Positions 9,446 to 18,437 of a DNA stretch of 64,000 nt are shown one piece after another. The stretch is from Saitoella complicata NRRL Y-17804 (taxonomy: Eukaryota; Ascomycota; Saitoellomycetes; Saitoellales; Saitoellaceae), in the NCBI RefSeq assembly GCF_001661265.1, contig NW_017567001.1, forward strand, positions 248,001 through 312,000, given 5' to 3'. The notes under the pieces are model-generated. The model did not search any database. It was not told the origin of the DNA and saw only the letters and a list, made by a program, of their open reading frames with translations. A program made the position numbers and the translations under genes. Numbering within the stretch: the first letter of the stretch is position 1; each line of letters starts with the position of its first letter.

Positions 9446-9639
9446 CTTGGAACACTTGCTTCGCCGATTGGTGTAGCCATGGACGGCGTAGATGTTATAA
9501 TGATATCGGTTATACATATTGTAGGTAGTTACGGCATCATACAGAAGAGAAAAAGAAACTGGGTATCCAACCAACAAGTAAAGCGCCATAACGATATGTC
9601 TACGAAAGTGTACAGAGAAAGAAACACGAAAAGACCACC

Positions 9640-10641
9640 TCAATACGTCGCATCCAACCTCATCCCAATATAATCGCCACTCGTAATCGGCGCATACTTC
9701 TTCGGCCTATCCTCCCCCCAACACGTCGGCAAACAATCAATGATCGCATCCCGATTCGCAGTAGAAAAATACGGAACGGAATACCTCGCCTTTGTCATCT
9801 TCGTTTCGTCATCAGCCGGCGGAGCACGGACGCGGTGCATGGTACTCTTGAGTTCGTCATTCGACCAGCGCTGCATGAAGTCGCCGATGTTGACGACGAC
9901 GGCGTCTTCGACAGGGGGAGCGGGGTGGAATACGCCTTTTTGGTGGATATCTTCGACTTCGAGGCCTCCGACGTCGTCTTGGAAGAGCATGGTGAGGGTT
10001 CCGAAGTCGGTGTGGGCTGCGATGCGCTCTTTCACGCCGCTCAAGAGTTCCTTGGCGGGAGTAGGAGGGTAGTGCAAGAGGCGCAACTGGTTCTGCCTGT
10101 CGGAGTGGAAAGGGTCGAAGTACGTCTCATCCAAGCCCATTCCCAAAGCAACGGCACGGAGTATCTGGCACTGGGTACCACGGCAGGTAGCGAAATACTC
10201 CTCCATAAACGCACGGAACCCCGGGATATGCTCCTCCGGCACCCAGATATTCGGATAAAGCTCATCATCCTGCCTCCCACTCTCAAAACTCTCCTTCACA
10301 TCCGGCGCCTTCCTCAACGCCTTCACAGCCTCCGGATCATAAACCATCTGCACGACCTTCTCCTTCCCCACACTTGAATATCCCTTGTGATACCTCCCAC
10401 TTGGCGGATGCGGAGCGAGATTCTTGATCTCCGAGGGGAGGTCGAAGAATTTCTTGGACCAAGCGAAGCATTCGTTGACTTTTTCTTGGGGAACGCCGTG
10501 GTTGATGAGATAGACGAAGCCGACGGTTTTGAAGGCTTGGTAGATCTGGGTTGCCGTGGATTTGCGGTCGGAGGGCGTGCCGTTGAGGAAGGGGGCGAAG
10601 TCGACGATGGGGACTTGGGATTTGTGAGGTGCGGAAGGCAT
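9640..10641 (-). CDS. 2-oxoglutarate/Fe(II)-dependent dioxygenase (IPNS-like)
   Basis: 333 residues, one exon. The N-terminal DIOX_N domain has VPIVDFAPFLNG and GFVYLINHGVP. The catalytic 2OG-FeII_Oxy domain has the iron ligands His210 and Asp212 (AAHTDFGTLTM) and His269 (STMHRV), and the 2-oxoglutarate-binding RYS motif at Arg286/Ser288. All residues needed for catalysis are visible. Family members hydroxylate, desaturate or close rings on small molecules; in fungi they occur both in catabolism and in secondary-metabolite clusters. The substrate is unknown. It lies between the NCS1 permease and a branched-chain aminotransferase, so a shared small-molecule pathway is possible but unproven. 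Confidence 0.9.
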   Translation of the reverse strand: MPSAPHKSQVPIVDFAPFLNGTPSDRKSTATQIYQAFKTVGFVYLINHGVPQEKVNECFAWSKKFFDLPSEIKNLAPHPPSGRYHKGYSSVGKEKVVQMVYDPEAVKALRKAPDVKESFESGRQDDELYPNIWVPEEHIPGFRAFMEEYFATCRGTQCQILRAVALGMGLDETYFDPFHSDRQNQLRLLHYPPTPAKELLSGVKERIAAHTDFGTLTMLFQDDVGGLEVEDIHQKGVFHPAPPVEDAVVVNIGDFMQRWSNDELKSTMHRVRAPPADDETKMTKARYSVPYFSTANRDAIIDCLPTCWGEDRPKKYAPITSGDYIGMRLDATY

Positions 10642-11210
10642 GTTGGGTAGCGATGATTGATCTGAAATTTGGTTGTTGTTCGAGGTGAGGATCGAGGAGG
10701 CCCTGGATTTAAAGCTCGACTTGGTGCTGCGGAGCCGCGTTCCCGAGATTTGTTATCGAGGCCGTGTATGTCCACAAGTCTGCTGATGCATTCTGGTCAA
10801 GCTCCCTGTCGGTATTCGTCGAATACATGGTGGTCGGCTCAATCGGTTCGGCCGGCCGCGGTGGACAGGCGGTTGTGCCGTTGACGTCCGACTGGTGGGC
10901 TAGGACTGGACTAGCGTCTACCCGACTTTAATTTTGTTATCGAGCGAGGCAGCTGGATAGACATCCGGGAGTTTAATGGCCAAGGTTTAATGTCTGATGC
11001 CTATCGGAGTTATCTGCCAACCTTACTCAGCCATGCTGGGGTGGCCTGATCTGCGGATGGTACCGACGGTGGACCGGCAGAGCGTCTCTGGCCACACTGT
11101 TCATGATTGTCCATCGAAATGCCGACATCCCGTTGAAACCCCGCAAACACAGACACTCCGCTACCTTCCTCGACAAAGGTACTTAAACTACTGAGCCGTC
11201 GCCCTTCGGC
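10642..11210. other. divergent spacer between dioxygenase and aminotransferase genes
   Basis: 569 bp, presumably both promoters. No coding frame, RNA gene or repeat is recognised. Confidence 0.55.
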
Positions 11211-12428
11211 ATGCCTTCAACCATCCTTTCCCTCCTCAACATGCAGCTCACAGCGGATACCGAGGTCGCCGGCGCCGGCACCACCGCAATCAAATCCGAC
11301 TCCGACTACCTCACTCAGGACAATCCCTCCTCCCAAGCACCTCTTGACGCTTCGAATCTTCTCATTACGCGTTGCAAATCCCTCAAACCCCTCCCCAACG
11401 CCCTCGAATCCCGCGACGCCCGAGGCCAACATTTCACGGACCACATGCTCCAAGTCGAATGGACCCTTGCATCAGGCTGGTCCACACCACGTATAACACC
11501 CTACGGGAATCTCTGTCTCGATCCTGCGACGCAGGTATTTCATTATGCTATGGAGTGTTTTGAGGGGATGAAGGCGTATAAAAATAAGGAGGGACGAGTG
11601 AGGATGTTTCGGCCAGAGGTGAATATGGAGAGGATGTGTGGGAGTGCGCAGAGGATTTCGTTGCCGACTTTTGAGGTGAGGGAGATGACGGAGCTTTTGG
11701 CGGAATTCTTACGCGTGGAGGAGAGGTGGGTTCCCGATGAGTTCGGACAGTCGCTCTACCTACGCCCGACACTCATTTCGACGGACCCGAGTATTGGCGT
11801 CGCACCGCCTCGGTCTGCGTTGTTCTATATTATTGCTCGTTACGAACCAGTATCGGTTTTCCCACCGCCTACGCCATGGAAGCTCTTCGCTACGACAGAG
11901 TATGTCCGTGCCTGGCCCGGCGGTTACGGCAGCGCGAAACTGGGCGCGAACTACGGGCCCAGCGTTAAAGCACAAGTCGCAGCAGCCAAGGAAGGATACC
12001 AGCAGAACCTGTGGCTGTGGGGCGAGGAAGATGAGATCACCGAGGTTGGGACGATGAATTTCTTTGTGGTCTTGCAAGGTGCGGAGGGGAGGGAGTTGGT
12101 TACGCCGCCGTTGAGTGATGCGATCATTGCAGGTGTGACGAGGCGTTCGGTGTTGGAGTTGGCGAGGCGGCATCTTGAGGGGGTGAAGGTTAGTGAGCGG
12201 AAGTTGACGATGAGTGAGTTTTGTGAGGCTGCTGCGAGTGGGGCGTTGTTGGAGTGTTTTGGTACGGGGACGCACTACTTTGTTACGCCTATTGGGTCTG
12301 TACGGTATGGCGAGCAGACGATTACGGTGCCGGGAGAGGGATTAGGAGAGATTGGGAGTATGTTGAGAGGATATTTGGCGGACATTATGTGGGGTGTTGT
12401 TGATCATGAGTGGAGCATTGCTGTTTGA
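11211..12428 (+). CDS. branched-chain amino acid aminotransferase
   Basis: 405 residues, one exon, class IV PLP aminotransferase. The PLP lysine is Lys243 in GSAKLGANY; also visible are the EVGTMNFF motif, the CFEGMKAYK motif and the C-terminal GTGTHYFVTPIG loop. It transfers the amino group between leucine, isoleucine or valine and 2-oxoglutarate. The first residues (MPSTILSLLNMQL) do not make a convincing mitochondrial presequence, so a cytosolic form or paralogue is likely. Many fungi carry several BCATs, some inside biosynthetic clusters. Transcribed away from the dioxygenase gene. Confidence 0.92.
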   Translation: MPSTILSLLNMQLTADTEVAGAGTTAIKSDSDYLTQDNPSSQAPLDASNLLITRCKSLKPLPNALESRDARGQHFTDHMLQVEWTLASGWSTPRITPYGNLCLDPATQVFHYAMECFEGMKAYKNKEGRVRMFRPEVNMERMCGSAQRISLPTFEVREMTELLAEFLRVEERWVPDEFGQSLYLRPTLISTDPSIGVAPPRSALFYIIARYEPVSVFPPPTPWKLFATTEYVRAWPGGYGSAKLGANYGPSVKAQVAAAKEGYQQNLWLWGEEDEITEVGTMNFFVVLQGAEGRELVTPPLSDAIIAGVTRRSVLELARRHLEGVKVSERKLTMSEFCEAAASGALLECFGTGTHYFVTPIGSVRYGEQTITVPGEGLGEIGSMLRGYLADIMWGVVDHEWSIAV

Positions 12429-12646
12429 ATTCGCAATCACATTTCTTCCAGATTGTTACGTACGTGTTCTCCAGAGTCTATCCCATGCCAAACCCCGTCT
12501 TCCTTCAACCAGATGAACTTGAACTTTTTCGTTGTTGCTCGTGAGACGCTCCTTGTCGACGATTTGAGCCCTGCATCACTGCGCATGTCCAAACAGCGAC
12601 GTCCAAATACTCCACCAGCTTTTCTTGACCGCCAGAACAGATCACC

Positions 12647-14784
12647 ATGTGTAAGCTCCCAATTAACCTCAGCACACTCCGGGCTATATGCTAACATCTT
12701 CTGGAGCGTTCGGCTTTGGTGCAAACAACAATAATTCCAATACCTCAGCCGGCTTCGGAGGGTTTGGCCAACCCACAAACACCAACAACCAACCCTCCAG
12801 CGTCTTCGGACAAACTTCTGCACCCGGCTCTACCGCATCTCCTTTCGGCGCCCTCGGAGGTGGAGCTACCTCCACGACTCCGGCTGCACCAACCTCAGGC
12901 GGCTTCGGCGGTTTCGGTGGAGCGAGTACTACTCCTGCCGCAACAGGGAATGCGGGTAGTGTTTTTGGGAGTACGTCGGCGCTTGGATCGGGTGGGTTTG
13001 GAGGAACGGGGTTAAACACTAGCACGCCAGCAGTTTTCGGTGGTGGTGGGGGGAGCACTGCTCCGGCGTTCGGCTCCACCACCACAACAGCATTTGGCGC
13101 CCCTCCCACTTCCACCCCCGCGTTTGGCTCCACTACGCCAATGGGCACGCCCGCTCCTGCCACGACTGGAGGTTTCGCGTCCTTCGGCAACGCCGGCTCC
13201 GCACAACCCGCTGGTACGAACTTGTTTGGCCAGTCGACGACTACGCCTGCTACGACGAGTGCGAGTCCCTTCGGTGCTGTGAACAAGCTTGCTGAGCCGG
13301 CAAAGCCTGCTGCGTTTGGGTTTGGTGCTCCTCCGGCTGCTCCCGCTGCTGCTACTGGGTTTGGTGCCACAGCAGCCACGCCGGCTCCCGTGACGGATGG
13401 GTCATTCGGTGCGGCTTTTACGACACCGGCTGCTCCCGCCCTTACGACCACTACCTCTAACCTCGTCGGCTCCACCCCCGCTACCCCCGCAGCAGCACCC
13501 ACGACCACGCCTTTCGGCGCCGCAGCTTCGACTACACCCGCTGCTCCCGCTCCCGCAGCTGGAGGGTTCTCGTTCGCGAAACCTGGTGCTCCGGCGAGTG
13601 CGACGCTTGGTGCTGCTGCTGCTGCTAACTCTGCTTCTGCGGCCGCTCCGGCTGCGCCCGCGGCTGGTGGGTTCTCCTTTGGTGCGCCTGCGAAGGCGGA
13701 GGAGAACAAGCCCGCTGCTACTGGTGGGTTCTCGTTCGGTACACCTGCGTCTACTACCCCAGCTGCGACCGCTTCACTTTCCTTCGGCGCTCCAAAGGCT
13801 GACGAGAAGAAGGATGAGGCAGCTAAACCCGCCGCCGCGGCTGGTGGATTCACGTTTGGATCTACCCCCGCTGCCGCGGCGAAGCCTGAGGAGAAGAAGG
13901 ATGAGGCTGCTAAGCCCGCGGGCGGATTCACTTTTGGGACACCGGCTGCGGGGAGCACTACGCCTGCTGGTACGCCTGCTGCTGGATTCACGCTCGGTGG
14001 TGATGCGGCGAAGAAGGATGATGCTGCCAAAGCTTCGCCTTTCTCGATGACTGGAGCTGGACTTGGTGCAGCGGCACCGAAGTCAGGCGCTGCCGCCACC
14101 GCCGCCGGTGCTCCTAAGCCCACAGCACCTACTGGTCCTCTCCCCTCAAGTTTGAAGAATAAGACAATGGACGACATCATCGGAAAATGGACCTCCGACC
14201 TCGAAAAATACTCCTCCGAATTCAAACACCAAGCCTCCGAAATCTCCCGCTGGGACCGCGTCCTCATCGAGAACGGTGACCAAATATCAAAGCTCTATGC
14301 CGACACGGTGGAGGCCGAGCAAAGTCAGGGTAGGGTTGATCAGCAGTTGACATATATCGAGGATCAACAGAATGAGTTGGGGAATTTGTTGGAGAATTAC
14401 GAGGCGCAGATTAGGGATGTTTATGAGAATATTGGTGGTGGTGGTGGTGGGGGGGGGTCGTCGGCGGAAGAGGGTGCGCAGCCCGCTGATGCCGAGCGTC
14501 AGAAAGCTTATGCACTCGCTGAGAGGCTCTCTGTCGGCCTCGACTCCATGGGCAAGAACTTGGGTGCGATGATCGATGAGATCAACACCTCGAGTGCTGC
14601 GATCAGTAAGACGCAGGAAAGTGATCCATTGACGCAGATTGTGCAGATTATGACTGCGCATATGGCGAGTTTACAGTGGATTGATGCGAATACGAGGAAG
14701 TTGCAGGAGAAGGTGGAGCAGGTTAAGGGTGTTAACAATGAGTTTGACGGGACTGCGCAGAGCTTCTTCGCGAGTAGGAGGTAA
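12647..14784 (+). CDS. NSP1: nucleoporin Nsp1 (FG repeats plus Nsp1_C coiled coil)
   Basis: Two exons, 12647-12650 and 12707-14784, around a 56-nt intron with a GCTAAC branch site; 693 residues. The first exon is only ATG plus T: splicing gives MSFGFGANNNNSN, so the protein opens in FG repeats. Residues to about 480 are FG/GFSFG repeats, first Gly/Asn/Thr-rich, then with Lys/Asp/Glu spacers. The C-terminal Nsp1_C domain starts near SSLKNKTMDDIIGKW and forms the coiled coils that hold the Nsp1-Nup57-Nup49 channel complex and the Nup82 complex. A run of eight Gly (14434-14457) breaks the coiled coil. A start at 12688, without the splice, would lie inside the intron. Confidence 0.92.
14434..14457 (+). 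repeat. poly-glycine codon run in NSP1
   Basis: GGT repeats followed by pure G encode eight Gly (residues about 578-585) inside the Nsp1_C region, between two coiled-coil segments. Likely a flexible, length-variable linker. Confidence 0.75.
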
Positions 14785-14917
14785 ACTCGAGCGCGGGAAG
14801 TTTTGGAATGGGTCGAGACAGTGAGTGGAGTGTTAGTGCATAGATCTTGATATACCCAGCACACAATGAATATGGTTAATGACTTCTTTTTGTGACTGAA
14901 TATGTACTTCGTATATC

Positions 14918-16095
14918 TTAGCGACGGCCCGGAAGGCGCTCTTGTCTTGCTCCGCCCTCGATCTGGTACTGCTTCCTCCCTGCCTTCAATGCATCCTGCT
15001 TCTTGAGCTTCAATCCCTGCTCTCCCGCTCGCGCCAAAACACCCGCAATCAATTGAACAGACCTCAAACTGTCGTCATTGGCCGGAATAGCATACGTCAC
15101 CTGCGTTGGGTCCATGTCCGTGTCGACAATACCAATCGTCGGGATGTTCTGCCTCTTCGTCTCCGCCAACAGGATCGCGTTCTCCAACGGGTTCAACACA
15201 ATCACCAAATCCGGACGAACGAAACGCGGTTGAGGCTGCTTTGCCGCAAAGTCTTTGATTTCCTCCGATTTGTGCTCCACGTCCGCACGGAGCTTATCAC
15301 CACCGAGGACCTGTTCTGGGTTCGTGATTGTTCCCGGGACCCAACGGCCGAAAACGTGGTATCCACCCATACGCCCCGCGGTGCTGACGACGGTCTGTTT
15401 CTGTCCCTTTCTGGTTCCGACGACGAGGATGATACCCTCGTTTCTGACGACGCCTTCCACAATTGCTGCTGCGCGGCGGAGATGGGCGAGGGTGACGTCT
15501 AAGGAGATAATGTGGATTCCGTCACGGATACCCATGATATAAGGCTGCGTCAATGCGTTCCATAGAGCGGGGGTATGTCCGAGATGGGCTTGCGCGGCGA
15601 GAAGGAGGGAGAGGGTGACGTCTTTGGATTTTGGAGGGTTGTTGAGGTCGTTGACGGGTTTGTATGCTGACTCGGGAGTAGCACCGAGGGTCTTCCAGTA
15701 CTTGGCTGTCCAGATAGTTAGAGTGCTGTAGGTTCTCGTTTTGCGTCGTCAGAACTTACCCATTCTTTCCCGTCTCTCGTGGAGCTCCGCCCGGGTGTAT
15801 GAGTTGGGGTCCTCGACGGTCTGGGGTGCCTCCGGCGCAGCAGATGCTTCAGGTGTTGGCACTGAGGTAGCAGCGGCCTCAGCGGCCTTATCAAACTCTG
15901 ATCCCGTCAACATATCCAACTGATCCATGACGTTGACGGTACTCTGTCGTGGTGCCGGAGTGTTGCTGATCCATCTTGCCGCAGGACCGCGGTTTGCTAT
16001 ATTGCACCGCGTAAGTGACAGGGAACCGTGACGATGGAGTGAGGAAGCATACCCGAACGAGCAACAACCCTTGCAAAGCTTCTCGACACCGACAT
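14918..16095 (-). CDS. MRP4: mitochondrial ribosomal protein uS2m (Mrp4)
   Basis: Three exons (16095-16053, 15996-15760, 15705-14918) with introns of 56 and 54 nt; 355 residues. The start gives MSVSRSFARVVARSA, an Arg/Ser-rich mitochondrial presequence. Then comes an Ala/Pro-rich fungal extension and the S2 domain: LLAAQAHLGHT, ALTQPYIMGIRDGIHIISLD, GGYHVFGRWVPGTITNP, and DLVIVLNPLENAILLAETKRQNIPTIGIVDTD in outline, all typical of bacterial-type S2. It is part of the small subunit of the mitochondrial ribosome. Exon 2 to 3 uses the acceptor after a CTAAC branch site, giving RERMAKYWKTLG; a nearer AG was rejected. Confidence 0.9.
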
Positions 16096-16595
16096 TGCTG
16101 CTTTTCTTGTACGTCGTTGCTGTTCCCGTTTCCAAAAATGTAAGGCGCATACTGTATGGGCGTGGCTTGGTGCTGGCTGTGCCACACACCCCGGGGCACT
16201 GCCCATCTGCTTCCCTTCGATTCGGTCTCCTCCGGCTGACCAGTTTGACGTTCACCTCATTCTCTATAGTTCGCACTTTCAGTATCGAAGACGCTGCAAC
16301 AGTTCACCTTTCTTCGTTTCTGCTTGACCACCGGGCGGGGCCGCGGGAACTTTCGCCTCTCAGGCAAAGTCCTTTTGGCACGCAATAACGAGAGTTGCTC
16401 AGGAGGAAGTTCGACAAGTATCATTCTGTTTGACTCGCTGAAGTAAGAATGCTCCCAACATCCAAGTTTGTGATAAAAGTAGTAAGGAGAGAACAGCTGC
16501 TCGTGCAACGAACGCCAGGGCCCGGTCCTTGCCGTGTATCTTTCCCGTTAGGCCCCTACTCCACATCCCCTGTCCACTTCCTCCAATATCCATAC
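16096..16595. other. intergenic region between MRP4 and the Usp gene
   Basis: 500 bp, the MRP4 promoter side and the 3' flank of the Usp gene. Small frames on both strands have no recognisable product. Confidence 0.5.
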
Positions 16596-18191
16596 TTAAT
16601 CAATCTTCGCCATACTCAAGTTATTTGCCAACTGAATAACTGGCCTCTGACTACTCCTCCTCCCAGTACCCTTCGTCTTTCTCAGCTTCTTCCTTGCAAC
16701 CATGACCGGCACCGAAGACTAGATATCCTGTTAGCTTCATTTGTTCACCTGACATCAAGATCGTCCAAACACTCACCTTGTTCACGATATAGTTACTCAG
16801 ACTTCCCAGCAACACACCCTTAATCGCCGACCGTCCCCGACTCCCAACAATAACCATCGTAAGCTCCAAGACATCGATCATCTCCACCAACATGTACCTT
16901 GCCGGTGTAGTTGTCTCAATGACTTCTACACGGACCTTGACCTGTAACCTCGTTCGCCTCAACAATCTGGTGACCAAACCCATAATCTGCTCAATCTGTA
17001 GTCGATGATCAATGTTCCCCGCGAACGCCGGATTCTCGAGAACGTGCGCGACGTAGAGGATATCCCCATCGCGTAACACGGTACCGATCGTCCACTCGAG
17101 CGCATACTGTGCCTCGGCAGACAAATCCGTCGGTACAAGATATCCTCGACAGGTCGCACGCCTTTTCCCCTCTTTCTCCTCCCGTAACAGATCTTCCCAG
17201 TTTCCTCTCGTTACGGTCTGCGTCGTTCGTCCAGCTTCCCTGTGCGCGCTGATAGGTGTGATATCCATCGTCATCTTTGCCGCTTTCAGCACTTGTCTTT
17301 CCAATTCTTCTTGGTCACTCGAATAAGGAGTGGTAGCTCCACTCGGAGGATCGAACGCGCTGGCCGGACGGACACCCTTCTTCTTCATTGCCGCCGGCGT
17401 GGAATCCGAGATGAGGACGAGAGGCGTGTGTCTGCTCAGCGGCTTATTCGTCGTCGGAGTCTGACTCGGCAACTTCTTCGGCATCGTGCTGACAACCTCT
17501 AACCTCTCAGCTTCCGCAGCCGCTGTAAGACTCATAACAGGTCTATTGCCAGTCATGGATCCACGCGGGCTCGTAAGCGGAGTTGTAGAGCGCGACTCAG
17601 TATCAGAATCTTCCTCTTCCTCCTCACTGCTTTCCTCGACTGCTTGGTCCACATCCGTGTCCACCATGATCTGCTCGTTGTTTTCCATCGAGCTATTGCG
17701 TCTGTGACGTGATTCTGGCAAATCAGCGAGGATACCACCACTCTTCGCCATAGCATGGTCGGACAGCCTCCTTGCTGCGTTTTTGAGGTCGATGTCTAGT
17801 GCAAGGCCATAGCGAGACGGTGACGCACTTCGCTGAATACCCCCGTGTGCGCCAGACTGACCGGCTCGGTGAGCGAACGGTGTATTAGCATAGGGAGATA
17901 GTGTTTGCTGCCCGAGGGGCGGAGAAGGCACTTTGGCGAGAGGAGCGCTTGTATCGCTGCTGTTGGAGCCGCGATGGGTGCGTGTGGTGGTAGACGGCGT
18001 TTCGAGCAACTTCAGAACCTCCAAACCTATGAGACTATCAGCATCTGTTGCCAAATGAGGTAGAATACTGAGAACTTACGCTCCTCCTCCAGGGCCGACT
18101 CGAGCGACGGTCCCATGGCGTATGACGCTGAGCCACGGCCCTTCCTCCGCCTGATCGGCTTGGAAGCATCGAAGTCGGGAGGTAGTTCCAT
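16596..18191 (-). CDS. universal stress protein (UspA) domain protein with long disordered N-terminus
   Basis: Three exons (18191-18080, 18026-16777, 16718-16596), introns of 53 and 58 nt; 494 residues. The start MELPPDFDASKPIRRRKG is the first ATG of exon 1. Residues 40-300 are Ser/Pro/Thr-rich with acidic runs, likely disordered and phosphorylated. The Usp domain follows: GYLVPTDLSAEAQYALEWTI, then IVGSRGRSAIKGVLLGSLSNYIVNK, the ATP-binding G-x2-G-x9-G-S type motif. The last intron is needed: spliced, NK continues into SSVPVMVARKKLR, the expected last strand, whereas reading through gives unrelated residues. Cytosolic or nuclear; role in stress signalling inferred from family. Confidence 0.85.
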
Positions 18192-18437
18192 AGGTTACGT
18201 TGATAAATGTGGTTGGATGCTTGAAATATACCCCTATATAGTGGTAACTGGACAAGAAAAGTTGGACGAAGTTGTTAGGATTGTCTACTGCTCAGATGTT
18301 CGGATGCACGGTGTCTCGGTAGGCGGGGAGCTTAAGCAACGTTCGGTGATCTCGCTTAGACATCAAATGACCGCATACTCTCCAGAGTACATGGAAAAAT
18401 ATGAATGGATTCTTCTAATGAGGGAAGGAATGACCCT

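Larger units (their letters stand above)
8536..9639. other. 1.1-kb gene-free gap
   Basis: Holds the NCS1 promoter (GATA sites at 8628-8662), a 16-bp tandem duplication (9099-9130) and a long imperfect inverted repeat (about 9165-9445). Open frames across the inverted repeat on both strands mirror each other and are judged non-coding. The remainder shows nothing recognisable. Confidence 0.6.

Noticed and set aside
9141-9528. Open frames of about 100 codons on both strands at 9.1-9.5 kb
   Set aside because: They lie in the inverted repeat, so each mirrors the other; no codon bias or family.
12684-14267. 527-codon open frame antisense to NSP1
   Set aside because: It is the mirror of the FG-repeat codons (Ala/Pro/Val-rich low complexity) and arises from the biased composition of NSP1; no independent signals.
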